From the NCBI RefSeq assembly GCF_008122505.1, contig NZ_VSSB01000002.1:806001-870000 (forward strand): a stretch of DNA of 64,000 nucleotides, given 5' to 3'. Each line of letters begins with the position of its first letter. The first letter of the stretch is position 1. The notes under the pieces are model-generated. The model searched no databases, had not been told where the DNA came from, and worked only from the letters and a program-made list of their open reading frames with translations. This document shows positions 52,461-61,222 of the stretch, piece by piece. The stretch comes from Agromyces mariniharenae. Its GTDB lineage: Bacteria > Actinomycetota > Actinomycetes > Actinomycetales > Microbacteriaceae. The translations under genes and the position numbers were made by a program.

Positions 52461-53995
52461 CAGTCGTACCTCGCCTCGGCCCACCAGCCCTCGCGATCGC
52501 GCACGAGGAGCCAGGCGCAGCCGTCGTCGTCGACGACCTGGAACCGGTGCACGCGCTTAGCCTGCTCGGCGTCCCACCAGCGCTCGACGACCGGCCACGG
52601 ACCCGCCCAGGCGCGCACCGGCGCGGCCTCGCCGCCGCCCACGGCGAACCGCTCGGGCGCCGCCGAGATCGCACCGCGGCCGTCGACGGCGACGAGCTCG
52701 CCGCGCGCGTCGAGGAGCGCGATCGGCAGCCGCTCGCGGAAGACGCTCGCGGGTGCCAGCGCTGGCAGGCTGCCGGGCCACGGCGCGTGGCCCGCGCGCT
52801 CGGGCGGTCGGTCGCCCCACGGCACGAGCACCTGCCGGTCGGCGAGCATGCGGCCGCCGCCGATCGCCGCGGTCACGACCGCCTCGTGCCCGAGCATGCT
52901 CTGCACGCGCGTGAGCCCGTGGTGCACGCGCTCGTCGGGGCCGCCGCCCCAGAGCCCCTCTTCGTGGTTGCCGGTGGAGTCGATGCGCTCGGGCACGACC
53001 CGCAGCCGCACGATCGGGGAGGCGAGCCCGCTGTCGGCGGTGCCGGCGCCCTGCAGCTGCCAGCGCACCCGGTCGACGACGTCGGCGGGCGTGAACCACC
53101 GCGGATGCAGCCAGCTGCGGCTCGAGTGGCCGCCGTCCTCGTCGTCGAGCTCGATGCGCAGGCCCGTGCACACGAGTCGCACGGCGCGCATGCGCTCGAT
53201 GAACTCCTCGGCGCCCACGCGGAACGCGAAGGCGAGCTGGTCGATGCGGTCGAGCGGGGGCTCGAAGTGCTGCTCCACCTCGAACTCGGGCGGTGGCGTG
53301 CGCGCGACGACCCGCGCCTGCTCCCGGCCGGCCGCCCGGTCGTGCGCGAGCGCGCCTGCGGCGCCGAAGCGGCGCCGCACGTCGTCGGCGGGGAGCGCGG
53401 CGAACTCGCCGAGCGTGCGCACGCCGAGCCGGGTGAGCAGCGTCGTGGTGCGGGCGTCGACCACGAGGCCCACGGGCAGTGGGGCGATGAACTCCGCGGA
53501 TGCCCCGGGCGGCACGATCGCGACCGACGAGGTGCGCGCGGCGCGCGCCGCCTGCTCGGCCGCGAACGGTCCGTCGGCGATGCCCACCCTGGCGCCGGGC
53601 ACCCCGACGGTCTCGAGGAGGGCCGCCGCCGCGGCCTCCTCGCCGCCGTAGTAGCGCGCCGGCCCGCGGGCGCGCATGGCGAGTGTGCCGGGGCGGATGA
53701 GCTGCACGCCCGGCACCGTGGCCTCGACGCGGCGCATCACGGGCTCGAAGACGCGCACGTCGAGGGCGATGTCGTAGTCGAGCACCGTGAGCTCGGGGGA
53801 GCGGTACTGCGCCTCGCGCAGCTTCAGCCCCCGCGCGACGCCGTCGCCGCGGGCGGCGGCCGAGCAGGCGAAGACGAGGCCGGCCTCGGTGAGCGCGAGG
53901 GGTGCGTCGGGGTCGAGGCCGAGCTCGCGGCACACCGCGAGGATCGGCCAGTCGGGGCACCACAGCACGATGGTGCGGCCGGTGTCGACGGTCAT
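52460..53995 (-). CDS. imuB: ImuB, inactive Y-family polymerase homologue
   Basis: A 511-residue protein related to Y-family DNA polymerases. The N-terminus reads TIVLWCPDWPILAV where active enzymes have the D-x-D metal motif, so it is catalytically dead; ImuB serves as an adaptor linking DnaE2 to the beta clamp and ImuA'. GVARGLKLREAQYR and the little-finger-like region (FEVEQHFEPPLDR) are recognisable, and a long C-terminal part follows. The ATG overlaps the imuA stop (ATGA). Confidence 0.93.
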   Translation of the reverse strand: MTVDTGRTIVLWCPDWPILAVCRELGLDPDAPLALTEAGLVFACSAAARGDGVARGLKLREAQYRSPELTVLDYDIALDVRVFEPVMRRVEATVPGVQLIRPGTLAMRARGPARYYGGEEAAAAALLETVGVPGARVGIADGPFAAEQAARAARTSSVAIVPPGASAEFIAPLPVGLVVDARTTTLLTRLGVRTLGEFAALPADDVRRRFGAAGALAHDRAAGREQARVVARTPPPEFEVEQHFEPPLDRIDQLAFAFRVGAEEFIERMRAVRLVCTGLRIELDDEDGGHSSRSWLHPRWFTPADVVDRVRWQLQGAGTADSGLASPIVRLRVVPERIDSTGNHEEGLWGGGPDERVHHGLTRVQSMLGHEAVVTAAIGGGRMLADRQVLVPWGDRPPERAGHAPWPGSLPALAPASVFRERLPIALLDARGELVAVDGRGAISAAPERFAVGGGEAAPVRAWAGPWPVVERWWDAEQAKRVHRFQVVDDDGCAWLLVRDREGWWAEARYD

Positions 53996-54714
53996 CCGGT
54001 GGCCCTCCGCTCGAGGTCGTCGAGGCGGATCGGCTCGACGGGCTGGGCGGCGGCGGCCTCGACGGGCGCGAACTCGAGCGAGCGGCCGGGCAGCCGCAGC
54101 CGCGACTGCGTGCGGCGCACGAACTCGCCGCGGCCCGCGACGCTCACCACGACCTCGCGCCCGGCGAGGTGCCCGTGGCCGCGCTCGAGCCCCTGCCACT
54201 CGCTCGCCTCGACGCCGAGGCGAGCGTCGCTGCCGGGCCACTCGCCCGCGACGAGCAGCGTGGTGCCGCGCTGGCGCAGCCGGGCCTGGAGCCGGCTCGT
54301 CTCGGCGGGGGAGACCCGCCCCGCGGGCCGCACCGCGACCACGGGGATGACGTCGGCGAGCGCGGCGACGACCGTGAGCCACTGGCGCCCCGGATCGGGC
54401 ACGAGCACGAGCCGCTCGAGCGCGATGCCGAACCGCGAGGCCGCCTCGACCCCGAACTCGGGCATGCCCGCCACGGCGACCCAGCGGCCGCTCGCGCTCG
54501 GCCCCGCCAGCAGCGCCATGAGCAGCGTGGTCGACCCCTCGACCTGCACCACCGTGCCCTCGCGGAGCGTGCCGCCCGGCAGCACCGACTCGAGCGCCGG
54601 ATGCGTCGGCACGGCCTTCGAGTCGAGCCGCGTCGCCTGCATCCCGCGGATGCGGGCCTGCAGCTCCTCGACGCGCGCCGGGCGGGGCGCTGGGGCGACG
54701 AGGGGAGCGGTCAT
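53992..54714 (-). CDS. imuA: ImuA', RecA-like mutasome subunit
   Basis: A 240-residue RecA-fold protein lacking the intact RecA catalytic motifs. HPALESVLPGGTLREGTVVQVEGSTTLLMALL is the ATPase-like core, followed by WVAVAGMPEFGVEAA and a C-terminal LRLPGRSLEFAPVE. The start is taken as ATG 54714 because GGAG lies 7 nt upstream; ATG 54720 is also in frame. A perfect LexA box ends 9 bp upstream of the alternative start, so the whole imuA-imuB-dnaE2 set should be damage-inducible. Confidence 0.9.
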   Translation of the reverse strand: MTAPLVAPAPRPARVEELQARIRGMQATRLDSKAVPTHPALESVLPGGTLREGTVVQVEGSTTLLMALLAGPSASGRWVAVAGMPEFGVEAASRFGIALERLVLVPDPGRQWLTVVAALADVIPVVAVRPAGRVSPAETSRLQARLRQRGTTLLVAGEWPGSDARLGVEASEWQGLERGHGHLAGREVVVSVAGRGEFVRRTQSRLRLPGRSLEFAPVEAAAAQPVEPIRLDDLERRATG

Positions 54715-54728
54715 GGTCATGCTCCAGT

Positions 54729-54746
54729 TTCGAACATACGTTCGAA
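54729..54746 (-). promoter_or_regulatory. LexA (SOS) box of the imuA-imuB-dnaE2 operon
   Basis: TTCGAAC-ATAC-GTTCGAA, an uninterrupted actinobacterial SOS-box pattern (core TCGAAC-N4-GTTCGA). TATGTT within it, read leftward, is a plausible -10, so LexA binding would block the promoter directly. It lies 9-32 bp upstream of the two candidate imuA ATGs. Confidence 0.93.
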
Positions 54747-54888
54747 TCCGGCAAGTCGCGGGGGCCACCCGTCCACCCCGCGTTCCGGGGACATCGGCGT
54801 GTCGCGTCGGCCGGGCACGAGTGTACGGATGCCGCCGACACCCGCACCCTGCAGCGCGTCGACACGCGGCATCCGCCCGGAAACGAAC

Positions 54889-54917
54889 GAAGGCCGGATC
54901 ATGATGATCCGGCCTTC
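54889..54917 (-). terminator. Terminator of tRNA-Leu
   Basis: Perfect 13-bp stem GAAGGCCGGATCA/TGATCCGGCCTTC with a TGA loop. Reading leftward, it is followed by GTTCGTTTCCG, a modest T-rich tail. It lies 12 nt after the 3' end of tRNA-Leu. Confidence 0.8.
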
Positions 54918-54928
54918 TTCGCAACGCG

Positions 54929-55012
54929 TGCGCGAGGGGGGACTTGAACCCCCACGCCCGTTAGGGCACTAGCACCTCAAGCTAGCGCGTCTGCCATTTC
55001 CGCCACCCGCGC
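54929..55012 (-). tRNA. tRNA-Leu (GAG)
   Basis: An 84-nt class II tRNA. Acceptor GCGCGGG pairs with CTCGCGC, anticodon stem CTAGC/GCTAG with loop TTGAGGT gives GAG, and a long variable arm (TGCCCTAACGGGCG) marks a class II tRNA. The T arm is GGGGG-TTCAAGT-CCCCC. Discriminator A; the CCA end is not encoded, unlike the tRNA-Ala in this window. GAG reads CUC and CUU codons. Confidence 0.95.
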
Positions 55013-55118
55013 GTTGTGTCGGCCCCGCAGTCTCCCGCAGGCCCGAGAGAAGACACTAGCACGGAATCCGGGGCGCCTCGTACACGCGCCGCCACGGCGG
55101 CGGGCTACGGTGAGACGC

Positions 55119-56453
55119 ATGGCCGAGTCACCCGCAGCCCCGCAGACGACCCACTCCGGCACCGAGCTCGACGAGACCGCGGTGGTCGCCCGCGACCTCA
55201 TCCGGTTCGACACGACCAACCACGGGGAGGGGCGCGCGAAGGGCGAGCGGGAGGCCGCCGAGTACGTCGAGGCGAGGCTCGCTGCGCTGGGCCTCGAGCC
55301 GAGGATGTTCGAGCCCGAGGCGCGCCGCACGAGCGTCGTCGCCCGCGTGCCGGGCCGCAACCCCGACAAGCCCGCACTCGTGCTGCACGGGCACCTCGAC
55401 GTGGTGCCCGCCGACCCTCGCAACTGGAGCGTCGACCCGTTCGCGGGGGAGATCCGCGACGGCATGCTCTGGGGCCGCGGCGCCGTGGACATGAAGGACA
55501 TGGACGCCATGATCCTCACGGCCCTCGCCGACATCATCGGCAACGGGTCGCTGCCCGAGCGCGAGCTCGTCGTCGCGTTCTTCGCCGACGAGGAGGCGGG
55601 CGGCGGACGCGGCGCGAGCTGGCTCGTCGACCACCACCCCGAGCTCTTCGCGGGCGCCACCGAGGCGATCAGCGAGGTCGGCGGCTACTCGATCACCGTG
55701 GGCGGCACGCGCGCGTACCTCCTGCAGACGGGGGAGAAGTCGCTCATCTGGGTCCGGCTCATCGCCCGCGGCGTGGCCGCGCACGGCTCGCGCCTGATCC
55801 GCGACAACGCGGTGACCCGGCTCGCCGAGGCGATCGCCCGGCTCGGCCGCACCGAGTGGCCCCTGCACCTCACCGACACGACCCGCGAGCTCCTGGGCGC
55901 GATCGCCGGCGCGCTCGGCGTCGACCCCGAGCGAGTCTCGCCCGACGAGCTCGCGCTCGCGACGGGCTCCGCATCGGGCTTCATCACCGCGACGCTGCGC
56001 ACCACGACGAACCCGACCGTCCTCGACGCGGGCTACAAGCACAACGTCATCCCCGACCGCGCGGAGGCGCTCGTGGACATCCGCACGATCCCCGGGCAGG
56101 AGGAGGCCGTGCTCGCCGAGGTGCGCGAGATCATCGGCGACGACATCGAGATCGAGTTCGTGCACAAGGACGTCGGGCTCGAGGCATCCACCCGCGGACC
56201 CCTCGTCGACGCCGTGACGCGATCGCTCGGCCGGCACGACCCCGGCGCACCCGTCTTCCCGTACCTGCTCTCGGGCGGCACCGACAACAAGTCGCTCCAC
56301 CGACTCGGCATCGCGGGCTACGGATTCTCGCCGCTGCGCCTGCCCGCCGACCTCGACTTCCCGGCCATGTTCCACGGCGTCGACGAGCGCGTGCCGCTCG
56401 ACGCACTATCCTTCGGAAGGCGGGTGCTCGAGGACCTGCTCCTCGACTACTGA
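55119..56453 (+). CDS. M20 family metallopeptidase (dipeptidase-like)
   Basis: A 444-residue zinc aminoacylase/peptidase. Metal ligands are in [11 protein letters not shown] (His, Asp), [12 protein letters not shown] (Asp) and [10 protein letters not shown] (catalytic Glu and metal Glu), with a dimerisation domain between and a late FHGVDERVP histidine. It probably cleaves dipeptides or acylated amino acids in the cytosol. ATG 55119 has TACGGT ending 7 nt upstream (leaderless). Confidence 0.92.
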   Translation: MAESPAAPQTTHSGTELDETAVVARDLIRFDTTNHGEGRAKGEREAAEYVEARLAALGLEPRMFEPEARRTSVVARVPGRNPDKPALVLHGHLDVVPADPRNWSVDPFAGEIRDGMLWGRGAVDMKDMDAMILTALADIIGNGSLPERELVVAFFADEEAGGGRGASWLVDHHPELFAGATEAISEVGGYSITVGGTRAYLLQTGEKSLIWVRLIARGVAAHGSRLIRDNAVTRLAEAIARLGRTEWPLHLTDTTRELLGAIAGALGVDPERVSPDELALATGSASGFITATLRTTTNPTVLDAGYKHNVIPDRAEALVDIRTIPGQEEAVLAEVREIIGDDIEIEFVHKDVGLEASTRGPLVDAVTRSLGRHDPGAPVFPYLLSGGTDNKSLHRLGIAGYGFSPLRLPADLDFPAMFHGVDERVPLDALSFGRRVLEDLLLDY

Positions 56454-56520
56454 CCCCGACGGCTCACCGACGACGACTCCCGGCGCTCAGCGAGAGCCGG
56501 CGGAAGGCGGATTCCCCAAC

Positions 56521-57339
56521 GTGCTCGAAGCGATCATCCTCGGCCTGGTGCAGGGCCTCACCGAGTTCCTCCCGATCTCCTCGAGCGCGCACCTCCGGAT
56601 CCTCGGCGAGTTCCTGCCGAATGCGCAGGACCCCGGCGCCGCCTTCACCGCGATCACGCAGATCGGCACCGAGACCGCCGTCGTCGTGTTCTTCTGGCGC
56701 GACATCGTGCGCATCATCGCGCACTGGTTCCGCTCGCTGTTCGGGCGCGTCCCGCGGCACGATCCCGACGCCCGCATGGGCTGGCTGATCATCATCGGCT
56801 CGATCCCGATCGTGGTGCTCGGCATCCTGTTCCAGGACCAGATCGAGACCGTGTTCCGCTCCCTCTGGATCGTCGCGACCATGCTCGTCGTGTTCGGCCT
56901 CATCCTCGGACTCGCCGACTGGGCCGGCGCCAAGCGCCGCACGCTCGACCAGATCACGGTGCCGCACGGCATCCTGTTCGGCTTCGCGCAGGCGCTCGCG
57001 CTCATCCCGGGCGTCTCGCGCTCGGGCGGCACGATCACGATGGGCCTGTTCCTCGGCTACGAGCGCGCGGCCGCGGCACGGTACGCGTTCCTGCTCGCGA
57101 TCCCCGCCGTGTTCGGCTCGGGCTTCTACCAGCTGTTCAAGAGCTGGGGGGAGCCCGCGGTGTACGGCCCCATCGAGACGGCCGCGGCGACCCTCGTCGC
57201 GTTCGTCGTCGCGATCCTCGTGATCGCGTTCTTCATGCAGTGGATCTCACGCCACAGCTTCCTGCCGTTCGTGATCTACCGCATCCTCCTCGGCGGCACG
57301 ATCTTCGCGCTCCTCGCGACGGGCACCATCGACGCGTGA
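56521..57339 (+). CDS. uppP: Undecaprenyl-diphosphatase
   Basis: A 272-residue membrane phosphatase that recycles the lipid carrier of cell-wall synthesis and confers bacitracin tolerance. [17 protein letters not shown] and [17 protein letters not shown] are the two signature motifs, and eight or so membrane helices are visible. The start is a GTG after GGCGG. It follows the M20 gene by 67 bp on the same strand and converges on the PAC2 gene. Confidence 0.96.
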   Translation: MLEAIILGLVQGLTEFLPISSSAHLRILGEFLPNAQDPGAAFTAITQIGTETAVVVFFWRDIVRIIAHWFRSLFGRVPRHDPDARMGWLIIIGSIPIVVLGILFQDQIETVFRSLWIVATMLVVFGLILGLADWAGAKRRTLDQITVPHGILFGFAQALALIPGVSRSGGTITMGLFLGYERAAAARYAFLLAIPAVFGSGFYQLFKSWGEPAVYGPIETAAATLVAFVVAILVIAFFMQWISRHSFLPFVIYRILLGGTIFALLATGTIDA

Positions 57340-57421
57340 CGGATGCCGCGGCGCGGCGTCTCGCGATGACGGATGCCGCGCCGGCACGCCGGTCCGATGA
57401 CGGATGCCGCCGCGGCATCCG
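57337..57421. repeat. Three GGATGCCGC repeats ending in a palindrome
   Basis: TGACGGATGCCGCG-type units at 57337-57350, 57367-57380 and 57398-57411, spaced 30 and 31 bp. The first overlaps the uppP stop. The last is followed by its complement, giving the palindrome CGGATGCCGC-C-GCGGCATCCG (57401-57421), seven bases before the PAC2 gene end. This whole convergent gap is made of the word that is over-represented genome-wide here. Confidence 0.6.
57401..57421. terminator. Palindromic hairpin between convergent uppP and PAC2 genes
   Basis: Ten-bp arms with a single central C, built from GGATGCCGC and its complement. A 1-nt centre leaves a loop of a few unpaired bases, so the hairpin is somewhat shorter. 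No T-run. Confidence 0.45.
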
Positions 57422-57427
57422 CTCGGC

Positions 57428-58369
57428 TCAGGACCCGTCGCGCGGCCGCCAGGGCTCGTCGCGCGGCCCCTCGCGACCGTCGGCCCGGCCGCCCTCGGGG
57501 CCGTCGCCGCGACGCCGCAGGTAGCGCTCGAACTCGCGCGCGATGGCCTCGCCGCTCGCCTCGGGCGCGTCGACCGCGTCGCGCGCCTGCTCGAGCTGGG
57601 CGATGTAGCCCGCCATGTCCTCGTCGTCGGCGGCGAGCGCATCGACGCCCGCCTCCCACGCCTTGGCCTCGGTCTCGAGCGAGCCGCGCGGGATGCTGAG
57701 CCCGGTCAGCTCCTCGAGCTTCGCGAGCAGGGCGAGCACGGCCTTCGGCGAGGGTGCGTTGTGCACGTAGTGCGGCACCGACGCCCACAGCGACACCGTG
57801 GGGATGCCCACCCGCTCGGCCTGGTCGGCGATCACGCTGAGGATGCCGACGGGCCCTTCGTAGCTCGAGCGGTCGACGCCGAGCTCGTCGCGCACCTCGC
57901 GGTTCTCGCTCGACGCGAACACCGCGAGCGGGCGCGTATGCGGGGCGTCGGCGAGCATCGCGCCGAGCAGCACGATGCCCTCGATGTCGGCGGCGAGCGC
58001 CGCGTCCACGAGCTCGGCGGCGAAGCCCTTCCAGCTGCGCGCGGGCTCGGCGCCCAGCAGCACGTGCAGCGCGGCGGCGCCGGGGCCGGTCACGCGGTCC
58101 TCGTCGGCGGGCGCCGGGCGCCCGCCGGGGCCGAGGATCGCGGCACCGGGCCATTCGAGCCGACGCGTGCCGTCGTCGCCGACCGCCACGGTGGGCCGCG
58201 TGAACTGGTAGTCGAAGTACAGCTCGGGATCGACCGCGGCGATCTCGACGAGGCCGAGGCGCTCCGCGAGGAGCTTCGCGGCACCGGTCGCGGCCTCTCC
58301 GGCGTCGTTCCAGCCCTCGAAGGCGACGACGAGGAGCCTTCCGCCCTCGAAACCGGCCCGCTGATCCAC
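57428..58369 (-). CDS. PAC2 family protein
   Basis: A 313-residue protein of the PAC2 (proteasome-assembly-chaperone-2) family. RLLVVAFEGWNDAGEAATGAA opens the fold, VDPELYFDYQFTRP follows, and ADIEGIVLLGAMLADAPHTRP and GVGIPTVSLWASVPHYV-like segments (here VGIPTVSLWASVPHYV) complete it. Bacterial members have no settled role. The start is taken at GTG 58369. Divergent from the HAD gene across about 76 bp; in many actinobacteria PAC2, HAD and trmI are neighbours near proteasome genes. No proteasome gene is visible here. Confidence 0.88.
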   Translation of the reverse strand: MDQRAGFEGGRLLVVAFEGWNDAGEAATGAAKLLAERLGLVEIAAVDPELYFDYQFTRPTVAVGDDGTRRLEWPGAAILGPGGRPAPADEDRVTGPGAAALHVLLGAEPARSWKGFAAELVDAALAADIEGIVLLGAMLADAPHTRPLAVFASSENREVRDELGVDRSSYEGPVGILSVIADQAERVGIPTVSLWASVPHYVHNAPSPKAVLALLAKLEELTGLSIPRGSLETEAKAWEAGVDALAADDEDMAGYIAQLEQARDAVDAPEASGEAIAREFERYLRRRGDGPEGGRADGREGPRDEPWRPRDGS

Positions 58370-58445
58370 CAAAGGTGCCCCGCTCTCCGCCCCGGGTGGA
58401 CCGGGGTCCCCTCCACAATAGGCCGTGGCCGTAGACTTGCGGGTT

Positions 58446-59120
58446 GTGACCACTCGCCTTCCCGCCGCCGTCCTCTGGGACATGGACGGCACCCTCGTCG
58501 ACACCGAGCAGTACTGGATGGCGGCCGAGGTGGAGCTCGTCGAGTCCTTCGGCGGTCGCTGGACGCATGAAGACGGTCTCGGCCTCGTCGGCATGGGCCT
58601 CTGGGAGTCCGCCCGCGTGTTCCAGGCCGCGGGCGTCGACCTCGACGCCGACACGATCGTCCACCGCCTCACGGGCCGTGTGAAGCAGCAGCTCGTCGAG
58701 CAGGGCGTGCCGTGGCGCCCGGGCGCCCGCGAGCTCCTCGAGGCGCTGCGCACGGCATCCGTGCCCACCGCGCTCGTCACCATGTCGATCCGCTCGATGG
58801 CCGACGACGTGATCGCGGCCATCCCGTTCGAGGCGTTCGACGCGATCGTCACGGGCGACGTGGTCGCGAACCCCAAGCCGCACCCCGAGCCCTACCTCGT
58901 CGCCGCAGCCGAGCTCGGGGTCGACGTGCGCGACTGCGTCGCGATCGAGGACTCGCCCGCGGGGCTCACGTCGGCGTGGTCGGCCGGGGCCGTCACCGTC
59001 GGCGTCCCGAACTTCCTCGCCCTCGACGAGGCGCCAGCCCACGTGCTCTGGCCGACGCTCGCCGACAAGACGGTGTCGGATGTCGCGGAGCTCCTCGCCG
59101 TCCGCGAGGGCCGCGCATGA
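58446..59120 (+). CDS. HAD-superfamily hydrolase (beta-phosphoglucomutase-like)
   Basis: A 224-residue HAD subfamily IA enzyme. VLWDMDGTLVDTE (nucleophile Asp), VTMSIRSMADDV (motif II), NPKPHPEPYL (motif III lysine) and CVAIEDSPAGLTSAWSAG (motif IV) are all intact. Substrate unknown. GTG 58446 has TAGACT ending 8 nt upstream; an ATG at 58425 would put the -10 inside the gene. The stop overlaps the trmI ATG (ATGA). Confidence 0.9.
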   Translation: MTTRLPAAVLWDMDGTLVDTEQYWMAAEVELVESFGGRWTHEDGLGLVGMGLWESARVFQAAGVDLDADTIVHRLTGRVKQQLVEQGVPWRPGARELLEALRTASVPTALVTMSIRSMADDVIAAIPFEAFDAIVTGDVVANPKPHPEPYLVAAAELGVDVRDCVAIEDSPAGLTSAWSAGAVTVGVPNFLALDEAPAHVLWPTLADKTVSDVAELLAVREGRA

Positions 59121-60181
59121 GCGAGAGCCGCGGAGAGCGCAGCGGACCCTTCCGACCGGGCGACCGCGTGCAGCTCACGGGCCCCAAGGGCCGGATGCAC
59201 ACGATCACGCTCGAGCCGGGCAAGCTCTTCCACTCCCACAAGGGACCCATCGCGCACGACGACCTCATCGGCCTGCCCGACGGCTCGGTCGTCGCGAACC
59301 AGGTCGGCGTCGAGTACCTCGCCCTGCGCCCGCTGCTCGGCGACTTCGTGATGTCGATGCCGCGCGGCGCCGCCATCGTGTACCCGAAGGACGCGGCGCA
59401 GATCCTCGCGCAGGCCGACGTCTTCCCGGGCGCCACGGTCGTGGAGGCCGGCGTCGGCTCGGGCGCGCTGTCGCTCTGGCTACTGCGCGCCATCGGGCCG
59501 CAGGGCCGCCTCATGTCGTTCGAGCGCCGCGAGGAGTTCGCCGAGGTCGCCCGTGGCAACGTCGCGACCTTCCACGGCTTCGACCCCGAGAACTGGTCGA
59601 TCACGCTCGGCGACCTGGCGGAGGAGCTGCCCCGGCAGGCGGCCGCGGCATCCGTCGACCGCGTCGTGCTCGACATGCTGGCGCCGTGGGAGTGCATCGA
59701 CGTCGTCTCCGAGGCGCTGAAGCCCGGCGGCGTACTGCTCTGCTACATCGCCACCGCCACGCAGCTCTCGCGCGTCGCCGAGGCCATCCGGGCGACGGGC
59801 CACTACACCGACCCCGTGTCGAACGAGACGATGGTGCGCGGCTGGCACGTGCAGGGACTCGCGGTGCGGCCCGACCACCGCATGATCGCGCACACCGGAT
59901 TCCTCATCACGGCTCGCCGGCTCGCGCCGGGCACCGTGCTGCCCGAGCTCAAGCGCCGCCCGTCGAAGACCGACTTCAGCGAGGAGGACGTCGAGGTCTG
60001 GACGCCCGGCGCCCTCGGGGAACGCGTCGTGAGCGACAAGGCGCTGCGCAAGCGCGTCCGGGCAGCGGATGCCGCGGCCGAGCGCTCGCGCGCCGACGAA
60101 GGCGCGGCGGCCGCCGACGTCGCCGAGCCGGCAGCCCCGCCCGCGACCACCGACACCGAACCCACCGGGAACGGCGGGTAG
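59117..60181 (+). CDS. trmI: tRNA (adenine-58-N1)-methyltransferase TrmI
   Basis: A 354-residue methyltransferase acting on adenosine 58 in the tRNA T loop. N-terminal domain (FRPGDRVQLTGPKGRMHTITL) precedes the Rossmann fold with TVVEAGVGSGALSLWLLRAIGP (SAM motif I), DMLAPWECI (the D-x-x-x-P-W catalytic region) and GHYTDPVSNETMVR. A low-complexity Ala/Asp/Thr tail closes the protein. Coupled to the upstream HAD gene by ATGA. PAC2 and trmI proximity is common in this phylum. Confidence 0.94.
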   Translation: MSESRGERSGPFRPGDRVQLTGPKGRMHTITLEPGKLFHSHKGPIAHDDLIGLPDGSVVANQVGVEYLALRPLLGDFVMSMPRGAAIVYPKDAAQILAQADVFPGATVVEAGVGSGALSLWLLRAIGPQGRLMSFERREEFAEVARGNVATFHGFDPENWSITLGDLAEELPRQAAAASVDRVVLDMLAPWECIDVVSEALKPGGVLLCYIATATQLSRVAEAIRATGHYTDPVSNETMVRGWHVQGLAVRPDHRMIAHTGFLITARRLAPGTVLPELKRRPSKTDFSEEDVEVWTPGALGERVVSDKALRKRVRAADAAAERSRADEGAAAADVAEPAAPPATTDTEPTGNGG

Positions 60182-60225
60182 GCTACCTACGCCCCGAAGC
60201 TCCCCCTTCGAAGAAACGAGGATCA

Positions 60226-61173
60226 GTGCGCTCGTCACTCGCGCTCATCGCCACCGCCGGCCTGGTCGCCGTCGCCCTGTCCGGCTGCGCCACCGCGCCC
60301 GCGCCCGACGCGGCGCCGGGGCAGTCGTCCGACGCCGTCGTGGTGAAGGGCGACTTCGGCGCTGAGCCCCGCGTGGAGTTCCCCACGCCGCTCGTGCCCG
60401 AGGAGACGCAGTGCACCGAGGTCATCGCGGGCGAGGGGGAGTACCTGCAGGAGGGGCAGCAGGCGCTCGTCGGCCTCGCGGTCTACAACGGCGCGACGGG
60501 CGAGGAGCTGCAGGTCGCGGGCTTCGGTGACGAGGACCCCATCTCGGTCACCAACTCGACGGCCATCCTGCCCGGCCTGCACAAGGCGCTGTCGTGCGCG
60601 AAGGTCGGCTCCCGCGTCGCGGTCGTCGTTCCGCCGGCCGACGGGTTCGGCGAGGAGGGCAACCCGTCGCTCAACATCTCGCCCGACGACAGCCTCGTGC
60701 TCGTCGTCGACGTGGACCGCGCGTTCCCGTCGCGAGCCGACGGTGCGCCGCGCCTCAGCCGCGACGGCTTCCCGGCGGTCGTGCTCGCGCCCGACGGCCG
60801 ACCCGGCATCACGGTGCCCGACAACGACCCGCCCGCGAAGGACCACACCGAGGTCGAGGTCCTGAAGCAGGGCAACGGCGAGACGATCGAAGACGGCGAC
60901 TCGGTCGTCGTGCAGTACACGGGCGTGCTCTGGGACGGCGGCACGGTGTTCGACTCCACGTGGGAGAACGGCGCCCCGGCAACGTTCGTCGTGACGAAGG
61001 GCGACGACGCCCAGGTCATCCCGGGCTTCGCGGATGCCCTCATCGGGCAGCAGGTGGGCTCGCAGGTCGGCGTCATCATCCCGCCGTCCGAAGGCTACGG
61101 CGAGCAGGGGAACTCCCAGATCCCGGCGAATTCCACGCTCTTCTTCGTGATCGACGTCCTGGGCGTGATCTGA
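60226..61173 (+). CDS. FKBP-type peptidyl-prolyl isomerase lipoprotein
   Basis: A 315-residue exported lipoprotein with a lipobox LSGC (Cys-21). Two FKBP-like repeats: the first (~60-165) keeps AVVVPPADGFGEEG but has lost the V-x-Y-T-G part; the second (~215-315) has GDSVVVQYTGVLWDGGTVFDSTW, VIPGFADALIGQQVGSQVGVIIPPSEGYGEQG and is probably active. It likely folds envelope proteins outside the membrane. GTG 60226 follows GAGGATCA. Confidence 0.9.
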   Translation: MRSSLALIATAGLVAVALSGCATAPAPDAAPGQSSDAVVVKGDFGAEPRVEFPTPLVPEETQCTEVIAGEGEYLQEGQQALVGLAVYNGATGEELQVAGFGDEDPISVTNSTAILPGLHKALSCAKVGSRVAVVVPPADGFGEEGNPSLNISPDDSLVLVVDVDRAFPSRADGAPRLSRDGFPAVVLAPDGRPGITVPDNDPPAKDHTEVEVLKQGNGETIEDGDSVVVQYTGVLWDGGTVFDSTWENGAPATFVVTKGDDAQVIPGFADALIGQQVGSQVGVIIPPSEGYGEQGNSQIPANSTLFFVIDVLGVI

Positions 61174-61222
61174 GCCGGCGACGGCGGCCTGACGCCGCCC
61201 GCGGTTCAGTATGATCGCTCGT

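Noticed and set aside
54929..55012. Integration site at tRNA-Leu
   Set aside because: No integrase, no direct repeat of the tRNA 3' end and no change of composition on either side.
61211..61222. Alternative pafB start at ATG 61211
   Set aside because: This ATG overlaps the TATGAT -10 hexamer, and GTG 61223 is spaced 7 nt from it, the usual leaderless geometry here.
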